From contig QOAM01000088.1 in assembly GCA_003978075.1 (NCBI GenBank), positions 1 to 8,545 of the forward strand: a stretch of 8,545 nt of DNA, given 5' to 3'. Made by a program: the position numbers and the translations under genes. Shown here one piece after another: positions 1 through 4,251 of this stretch (positions are counted from its first letter, which is position 1; each line of letters starts with the position of its first letter). The DNA is from Thermodesulfatator sp. (lineage in GTDB: Bacteria > Desulfobacterota > Thermodesulfobacteria > Thermodesulfobacteriales > Thermodesulfobacteriaceae). The notes under the pieces were generated by a model. It did not search any database and had not been told where the DNA came from. It worked only from the letters and a program-made list of their open reading frames with translations.

Positions 1-444
1 CAAGGACAGGTGGTCCTCTGGACAAAAAGAAAGGATCTCTGTGCGGAAACTACGTGGCAGAAAGTAATCAAGAGAGAGGATCTCCCAAAAATTGCCATAG
101 CTAACCCGGAGACAGCTCCCTACGGGGAAGTTGCGGCCAAGGCCCTGAAAAAAACAGGTCTCTGGAAATTTGTCGAACCTCGTTTGGTCTATGCTCAGAC
201 CGTATCTCAGGCCTTTCAATATGCGGAGATAGGAGGGGTAGACCTCAGCTTTACCGCCCTATCTTATGCCCTCTCCGATGAAGGAAAAAGAGGATGTTAC
301 TGGCCTATCCCTGAAGCCCCCTCGGTGGTTCAAGAGGCCTGTATCTTAAAAAGGACTCCTCAGAAAGCAGCGGCTTCCAAGTTCCTGAAATTTTTGACCT
401 CTAACAAAGTAAAACCTGTATTGGAAAAATATGGTTATCGCTAG
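1..444 (+). CDS. modA: Molybdate ABC transporter substrate-binding protein ModA (3' part, 5' end outside window)
   Basis: This is the C-terminal 147 codons of a periplasmic molybdate (or tungstate) binding protein. The frame is already open at base 1 (Gln-Gly-Gln-Val-Val-Leu-Trp), so the GTG at position 10 is an internal Val codon and not a start. The segment QGQVVLW matches the ModA segment usually written G-x-L-V-L-W. IAIANPETAPYG (nt 91-126) is the family's hinge and ligand region, and the stretch from SQAFQY to FTALS (nt 205-264) matches the conserved SQAxQF...LGFVALS block. In the family this domain 2 helps bind MoO4 by hydrogen bonds. The tail FLKFLTS...LEKYGYR is the usual end of the family. 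The stop is 5 bp before modB, so the two are co-transcribed. The signal peptide and promoter are not in the window, and molybdate versus tungstate preference cannot be read from this part. Confidence 0.93.
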   Translation, partial: QGQVVLWTKRKDLCAETTWQKVIKREDLPKIAIANPETAPYGEVAAKALKKTGLWKFVEPRLVYAQTVSQAFQYAEIGGVDLSFTALSYALSDEGKRGCYWPIPEAPSVVQEACILKRTPQKAAASKFLKFLTSNKVKPVLEKYGYR

Positions 445-449
445 AAATC

Positions 450-1115
450 ATGGACCTTTTCCCTCTTTACCTCTCCGCTAAACTAGCCCTTATAACTACG
501 GTCCTACTTCTAATTCTAGCCGCTCCGGTGGCTTATTTTCTGGTCTACGTTCGCTTTCCCGGCAAACCCCTTATAGAAGCCCTTATTGGACTTCCTTTGG
601 TAATGCCCCCCACGGTTCTGGGATTCTATCTTCTGGTTATCTTGGGACCCAAGGGAATTCTTGGCCGACTTTGGCAGGAAATCACCGGTCAACCTTTAAT
701 CTTTACTTTTCCGGGAATTGTCTTGGCTTCTCTGATTTATAGTTTCCCTTTTGCGGTCCAGCCACTTAAAACAGCCTTTGAAAAGATAGACCGCCGACTG
801 TTGGAGGTGGCTTATGTCTTGGGATGTTCTCCCTTTATGACCTTTTTTAAGGTTATTGTCCCTAATGCCCTGAACGGTGTGGCGGCTTCGGCCATTCTTG
901 CCTTTGCGCACACCATGGGAGAGTTCGGGGTGGTGCTCATGGTGGGAGGAAGCATCCCCGGAAAAACCAGAGTGGCTTCCATTGCCATCTACGAATATGT
1001 GGAGTCCCTGAGATACCGGGAAGCCGGCTTGCTTTCCCTAGCCCTGGTTATGATCAGCTATTTGGTTCTGCTTACCGTAAATTTTCTGAATCGTAGGGGT
1101 AACCATGGGTCTTAA
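450..1115 (+). CDS. modB: Molybdate ABC transporter permease ModB
   Basis: This inner-membrane permease of 221 residues is the usual length for ModB. Hydrophobic segments lie near residues 11-33, 42-66, 85-106, 143-166 and 193-213. The cytoplasmic EAA-type coupling loop that docks on the ATPase is at residues 117-140 (LLEVAYVLGC...VIVPNA). It is followed by the ModB hallmark MGEFG (156-160) and then GSIPGKT (167-173), which corresponds to the G-x-IPGKT segment of known ModB proteins. The ATG at 450 is 5 bp after the modA stop, and no convincing Shine-Dalgarno precedes it, so translation may depend on coupling to modA. The 3' end overlaps modC by 11 bp in another frame. A CysW/CysT-type sulfate permease would be the main alternative, but the MGEFG motif and ModA next to it make ModB clear. 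Confidence 0.95.
   Translation: MDLFPLYLSAKLALITTVLLLILAAPVAYFLVYVRFPGKPLIEALIGLPLVMPPTVLGFYLLVILGPKGILGRLWQEITGQPLIFTFPGIVLASLIYSFPFAVQPLKTAFEKIDRRLLEVAYVLGCSPFMTFFKVIVPNALNGVAASAILAFAHTMGEFGVVLMVGGSIPGKTRVASIAIYEYVESLRYREAGLLSLALVMISYLVLLTVNFLNRRGNHGS
1095..1099 (+). promoter_or_regulatory. Ribosome binding site for modC inside modB
   Basis: AGGGG lies 5 nt before the ATG at 1105 and within the last codons of modB. It supports the ATG at 1105 as the modC start, with an 11-bp gene overlap that suggests coupled translation. Confidence 0.6.
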
Positions 1116-1758
1116 AGTTAAGATCTTTAAAAGACTCCCTGGCTTTGACCTCGAGGTCTCCTTTTCCTGCTCAGAGGGGCAACTCTTGGCCTTGATAGGG
1201 CCTTCAGGAGCTGGCAAAACCACCCTTGTCCGGATCATTGCCGGCCTGGATCGCCCTGACCAGGGACAAATTCTCTATAAGGGAACTGTCTGGCTCGATA
1301 CCGAGAAAGGGATCTTTTGGCCCCCTCAAAAAAGGAAAGTAGGATACGTCTTTCAAGAATATCCTCTCTTCCCCCATTTAACTATTGAAAAAAATGTAAC
1401 TTTTGCGGCTACAGATAAATGTCAGGCAAACGAACTATTAAAGCTCTTTGGAATTTGGCATCTGAGGAAAAGGAAGCCCTTTGAGGTTTCGGGCGGAGAA
1501 CGCCAAAGGGCGGCCCTGGCCCAGGCTTTAGCCCGAAAACCAAAAGTCTTATTGTTGGATGAGCCCTTCTCGGCCCTTGACGTGGTAACCCGAAAAAAAT
1601 TGAGGAAAGAGCTCAAAAATCTTAAAGGCCAGCTCTCACTACCCATTCTCCTTGTTACCCACGATCTGGAGGAGGCCTTATCTTTGGCCGATAATTTGCT
1701 CCCCATCCAACAGGGCAAGATTGACCAAAATTGGCTGGCCTACAGCCTCGATAAATGA
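1105..1758 (+). CDS. modC: Molybdate ABC transporter ATP-binding protein ModC, short form without TOBE/MOP domain
   Basis: This cytoplasmic ATPase of 217 residues would power the ModB channel. All ABC motifs are present and intact: Walker A GPSGAGKTT (32-40), Q-loop Gln84 in FQEYPLFPHLT, signature VSGGERQ (128-134), Walker B VLLLDEP (148-154) with catalytic Glu153, D-loop SALD, and switch His186 in VTHD. The segment from YVFQEYPLFPHL is typical of the sulfate/molybdate group. Well-studied ModC proteins are about 350 residues and carry a C-terminal MOP/TOBE domain that senses oxyanion. Here the chain ends about 30 residues after the H-loop, so that domain is missing. The reading frame shows no sign of a frameshift at the end, so this is probably a natural short form and not a broken gene. 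Start: the ATG at 1105 has AGGGG 5 nt upstream. Confidence 0.92.
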   Translation: MGLKVKIFKRLPGFDLEVSFSCSEGQLLALIGPSGAGKTTLVRIIAGLDRPDQGQILYKGTVWLDTEKGIFWPPQKRKVGYVFQEYPLFPHLTIEKNVTFAATDKCQANELLKLFGIWHLRKRKPFEVSGGERQRAALAQALARKPKVLLLDEPFSALDVVTRKKLRKELKNLKGQLSLPILLVTHDLEEALSLADNLLPIQQGKIDQNWLAYSLDK

Positions 1759-1802
1759 TTTTGGGGCTTGGATCAGTCGCGAGGATTGAAAGTTTGGATC
1801 TT

Positions 1803-1897
1803 CTTTGCGCATAAGACTTTGATGAGGCAAATCGGGGGTTGACATAGAGAAAAAGGTTTTATAGAAGGGCATCGGGGAAAGGTAGATCTGCGCAAAG
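1803..1897. repeat. 9-bp perfect inverted repeat flanking the candidate mltD promoter
   Basis: CTTTGCGCA at 1803-1811 is the exact reverse complement of TGCGCAAAG at 1889-1897, with 77 bp between the arms. The candidate -35 and -10 boxes fall between them. The pair could be two half-sites for a regulator that loops the DNA, the remains of a small mobile element, or chance. A 9-bp match somewhere in a gap this size is expected at roughly 1 in 20 by a simple random model, so the support is modest. Confidence 0.35.
1839..1867 (+). promoter_or_regulatory. Candidate sigma-70 promoter for mltD and the metal-binding protein gene
   Basis: A perfect -35 box TTGACA (1839-1844) is followed by 17 bp and TAGAAG (1862-1867), which matches 4 of 6 positions of the -10 consensus. 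TATAGA at 1860-1865 with a 15-bp spacer is the alternative -10. Transcription would start about 50 bp before the GTG start at 1925. No other sequence in the gap is as good. Confidence 0.5.
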
Positions 1898-1924
1898 GTC
1901 TTAAAAAATAAAAGGGTTGGGGTT

Positions 1925-3250
1925 GTGGATAGAGGGGCTGGGGGGCCAAAGCTCCAGCGCAAACTGGGAAGTCTCCTAATCTTAATAGGATGTATTCTGC
2001 TCTTTTCCTCAGGGGTTTGGGCTCTTGAACAAAAGGCCTTCTCCTTGGGCATCGACTTTAATGATGAAAATATCCTGGAAGAGCATTTAGATCTCCTTCC
2101 GGAAGAGATCGTCTCTCAAAATTTCCCCTCCAACCTGAACGACCAGGTGAAGTACTTTGTAAAATATTTTACCCTTACCAAACGTCGAGCCTTCGAGGTC
2201 TGGCTCAAGCGCTCCGGGCGTTATCTTCCCCTGATCAAGGCCATCTTCCGCCGAGAAGGGCTCCCCGAAGACCTGGCTTATCTAGCCATGATTGAAAGCG
2301 GTTTCAATCCCTTTGCCTATTCTCGGGCCGGGGCCTGCGGGATTTGGCAGTTCATGCGGGGCACCGCCCGAAAATATGGACTCCGGATAGACTACTGGGT
2401 GGATGAAAGACGCGATCCGGAAAAGGCCACCCAGGCCGCAGCCCTTTATCTCTCCGATCTTTACAGTATTTTCGAGGACTGGCGCCTGGCCTGTGCAGCC
2501 TACAATGCCGGTGAAGGTAAAATTACCCGGGCCATCCTGCGCTATCGTACCCGCAATTACTGGAAACTCTGTCGTTATCGCTATCTTCGTCGGGAAACTA
2601 AAAATTACCTTCCCAAATGGCTAGCGGCCCTTATTATTGTCAAAAATCCAAAGAAGTTTGGATTCTACGTCGCGCCAGACCCCCCTCTGGACTATGAAGT
2701 GGTGAGGGTTCCTGGAGGTACGGACTTGAGAATGGTGGCCCTGGCTGCAGGGGTAGATTTTGAGACCATGCGGTGGCTCAACCCCGAACTGCGACGGGCC
2801 AAAACCCCACCCTATGCTACCTCCTATCCGGTAAAAGTGCCCTTCGGGACGGCCAGCATGGTTCGTACCTACCTTTCCCGGGTGCGGTTTATTTATCATC
2901 GCCGGGCCCTGCGCTATCGCGTCCACCGCGGAGATACCCTCCTCAAGATCGCCTCTTATTACAAGGTCCCTCTCCGGGTCCTCCGTCGGGCTAACGACCT
3001 CCGAGGGAGCCTCATCCGGGCAGGCCAGATCTTAATCATCCCTTATCGGGAACAGGCCAGCTTTTATCTGGCCCAAGCCCGGAGAGGATCCTCTTCCTCG
3101 GCTACCTATTATCACGTCCGCCGGGGAGACACCCTCTGGAAGATCTCTCGGCGGTTTGGGGTCCCGGTGGAAAAGCTCAAACGCTGGAATAGCCTAGATT
3201 CTAATGTGATCCGCCCTGGACAGGTCCTGGTGATCTGGCCTGAGGCCTAA
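1925..3250 (+). CDS. mltD: MltD-like membrane-bound lytic murein transglycosylase with two LysM domains
   Basis: This envelope enzyme of 441 residues is predicted to cut the MurNAc-GlcNAc bond of peptidoglycan, leaving 1,6-anhydro-MurNAc ends. An N-terminal hydrophobic segment (14-33) ends in VWA, a signal peptidase I type site. LIGC (20-23) could instead be a lipobox, as in lipoprotein MltD of E. coli. The GH23/SLT domain covers about 100-240, with catalytic Glu124 in MIESGFNP, GIWQFM (139-144) and AYNAG (192-196). A degenerate MltD-type linker domain (about 256-312) follows, then two LysM wall-binding domains, 331-373 (YRVHRGDTL...) and 397-438 (YHVRRGDTL...). The architecture fits MltD. 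The start is a GTG with only a loose G-rich Shine-Dalgarno, chosen because it gives the basic n-region before the hydrophobic segment. The linker and LysM part is very Arg-rich. It is followed after 10 bp by the metal-binding protein gene, so the two are likely co-transcribed. Confidence 0.9.
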   Translation: MDRGAGGPKLQRKLGSLLILIGCILLFSSGVWALEQKAFSLGIDFNDENILEEHLDLLPEEIVSQNFPSNLNDQVKYFVKYFTLTKRRAFEVWLKRSGRYLPLIKAIFRREGLPEDLAYLAMIESGFNPFAYSRAGACGIWQFMRGTARKYGLRIDYWVDERRDPEKATQAAALYLSDLYSIFEDWRLACAAYNAGEGKITRAILRYRTRNYWKLCRYRYLRRETKNYLPKWLAALIIVKNPKKFGFYVAPDPPLDYEVVRVPGGTDLRMVALAAGVDFETMRWLNPELRRAKTPPYATSYPVKVPFGTASMVRTYLSRVRFIYHRRALRYRVHRGDTLLKIASYYKVPLRVLRRANDLRGSLIRAGQILIIPYREQASFYLAQARRGSSSSATYYHVRRGDTLWKISRRFGVPVEKLKRWNSLDSNVIRPGQVLVIWPEA

Positions 3251-3260
3251 GGGCTTCTCC

Positions 3261-4133
3261 ATGAGGTGGTGGGTTCTCTGCTTGCTTTTCCTGGGAAGCT
3301 GGGTTTCTCCTGGACTGGCCTTGCGGATTACCGCTACCCTTTACCCTCTTTACGATCTCGCCCAGAAGATGGCTCCTCCAGAGGTAGAGATAAGGCTTCT
3401 CATTCCCCCAGGAGCGGATCCCCACCACTTTGAACCGCGCCTCGAGGCCCTTAAGGCCCTTCGCCGAAGCGATCTGGTGCTGGCTGTAGGCTACGAGCCC
3501 TGGCTCCCCCGCAATCTCCCTCGGAAGAGACTGCTCCTTTTGGCCGAAGGCCCCCTGAAAAATCCTCATGCCTGGTTGGATCTCGAGCGAGTTCAGAGCT
3601 TCGTGGAGCGACTGGCCCGTAGGCTTGCTGTCCTCTGCCCGGAGAGGACCGCAGAAATAGAGATCCGCAAGAGAGGTCTCTTGGCCCAAATCCAAAGGCT
3701 TGAGGGCCTCAAAAGAGGGCTCTCCACCTGCCATACCCATACGGTGCTGGTCCTGGGACATGCTGCTTTAGGGGAGCTCCTTAAAGGCACCTCTCTGCAG
3801 GTGGTTTCCCTGGCCGGACCGCATCCCGAAAGCGAAGTCCTTCCGGGGAAGCTCTCCCAGGCCCTGGCTCTCGTGCGGCGCCAGGGATTGAGTACGGTCT
3901 TTCTGCTGGATCCGGGATTTGAGCGTTACGCCCCCTTTTTCCAAAGGGAGGGGGCCCGCGTCCTCCGTGTAAATCCTGGCTTACCCTTCTGGCCCGGGGA
4001 AAAAGGGCTTTCTTTTCTCGATCTTCTGCGAAAGGACCTTCTCACCTTAAAAAAAGGACTCTGCGAGACCTCGAAAAGGGCCCCTCTTTCGAAGGCTTCG
4101 CCCCAAGCTCCTTCCACCTCGGTTCACTTTTGA
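3261..4133 (+). CDS. ZnuA/TroA-family metal ABC transporter substrate-binding protein, orphan
   Basis: This periplasmic protein of 290 residues is predicted to bind a divalent metal, probably Zn2+ or Mn2+, for an ABC importer. It has a clear signal peptide (1-20, cleavage after GLA). The expected ligands of the cluster 9 (TroA) family are visible: His55 in ADPHHFEP (52-59), His103 in NPHAWLD (101-107), His167 in VLGHAALGELL, and Asp217 in FLLDPGFE as the probable fourth acidic ligand. The long linking helix follows the second ligand. The His-rich loop that marks many ZnuA proteins is absent, so zinc over manganese cannot be decided. The family fold ends near residue 267, and about 23 Ser/Pro-rich residues of unknown role follow. 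No permease or ATPase gene lies beside it; the neighbours are mltD, 10 bp upstream, and secDF. The Shine-Dalgarno before the ATG at 3261 is weak, which fits coupling to mltD. Confidence 0.85.
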   Translation: MRWWVLCLLFLGSWVSPGLALRITATLYPLYDLAQKMAPPEVEIRLLIPPGADPHHFEPRLEALKALRRSDLVLAVGYEPWLPRNLPRKRLLLLAEGPLKNPHAWLDLERVQSFVERLARRLAVLCPERTAEIEIRKRGLLAQIQRLEGLKRGLSTCHTHTVLVLGHAALGELLKGTSLQVVSLAGPHPESEVLPGKLSQALALVRRQGLSTVFLLDPGFERYAPFFQREGARVLRVNPGLPFWPGEKGLSFLDLLRKDLLTLKKGLCETSKRAPLSKASPQAPSTSVHF

Positions 4134-4158
4134 GAAATAGCAAGGTGGGCTTGAATTG

Positions 4159-4184
4159 GGAGTCTGGAGCCTCCGAGTTTTTTT
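4159..4184 (+). terminator. Weak terminator-like hairpin and T-tract after the metal-binding protein gene
   Basis: GGAG (4159-4162) can pair with CTCC (4171-4174) around an 8-nt loop, and seven T residues follow at 4178-4184. The stem is only 4 bp and three bases separate it from the T-tract, so this is a marginal terminator. It is supported mainly by its position 25 bp after a stop codon and before a gene with its own strong ribosome binding site. Confidence 0.3.
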
Positions 4185-4238
4185 GGCTTGCCAAGGCCTG
4201 CTTTTTGAGCTAGGAGAGAAGAGACTTTTTGGGTGAAA

Positions 4239-4248
4239 AAGGGAGGTG
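4239..4248 (+). promoter_or_regulatory. Strong Shine-Dalgarno sequence that sets the secDF start
   Basis: AAGGGAGGTG is close to the full anti-Shine-Dalgarno complement. The core GGAGG (4242-4246) is 5 nt before the ATG at 4252. The in-frame GTG at 4246 lies within this sequence and the GTG at 4249 is only 2 nt beyond the core, so neither is a likely start. Confidence 0.85.
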
Positions 4249-4251
4249 GTG

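Larger units (their letters stand above)
1759..1924. other. Intergenic region between modC and mltD with a promoter and inverted repeat
   Basis: This 166-bp gap separates the molybdate operon from the mltD-led unit. It contains a candidate promoter (1839-1867), a 9-bp perfect inverted repeat at 1803-1811 and 1889-1897, a 7-bp direct repeat TTGGATC at 1768-1774 and 1794-1800, and a second 7-bp direct repeat ATCGGGG at 1831-1837 and 1871-1877. A partly nested hairpin overlaps the modC stop (CCAAAAT at 1725-1731 pairs with ATTTTGG at 1758-1764, and GGCTG at 1733-1737 pairs with CAGCC at 1743-1747). It is not followed by a clean T-tract, so I do not call a terminator. I see no small gene on either strand. 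Confidence 0.6.
4134..4251. other. Intergenic region between the metal-binding protein gene and secDF
   Basis: These 118 bp hold a weak terminator-like structure (4159-4184), a possible weak promoter, and the strong secDF ribosome binding site. The possible promoter is TTGCCA at 4188-4193, which matches 5 of 6 of the -35 consensus, with TAGGAG 17 bp later at 4211-4216 matching only 3 of 6 of the -10 consensus. CTTTTTG occurs twice, at 4201-4207 and 4225-4231. No small gene is evident. The size of the gap suggests that secDF may have its own transcription start. Confidence 0.45.

Noticed and set aside
10..12. GTG at position 10 as the modA start
   Set aside because: The frame is open to base 1 and the residues before it fit the ModA family, so the gene begins before the window.
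1725..1764. Nested hairpin overlapping the modC stop as a terminator
   Set aside because: The 7-bp and 5-bp stems exist, but no T-tract of useful length follows, so an intrinsic terminator is not supported.
1678..2052. Open frame of 124 codons on the - strand that spans the modC-mltD gap
   Set aside because: It covers the promoter region but its two ends lie inside modC and mltD. The product is low-complexity in parts and unrecognised, and no ribosome binding site was found.
3201..3761. Open frame of 186 codons on the - strand opposite the metal-binding protein gene
   Set aside because: It overlaps the clearly coding TroA-family gene over most of its length, and the translation resembles no family.
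4183..4194. Hairpin TTGGC/GCCAA upstream of secDF
   Set aside because: The loop would be 2 nt (4 nt with a 4-bp stem), and its arms are too short to separate it from chance.
4184..4201. Sigma-54 promoter (TGGC...TGC) upstream of secDF
   Set aside because: The spacing between the GG and GC elements is 13 nt instead of the required 10, so the match fails.
4246..4251. GTG codons at 4246 and 4249 as secDF starts
   Set aside because: They fall within, or 2 nt from, the Shine-Dalgarno core, while ATG 4252 has workable spacing and gives a normal SecD N-terminus.
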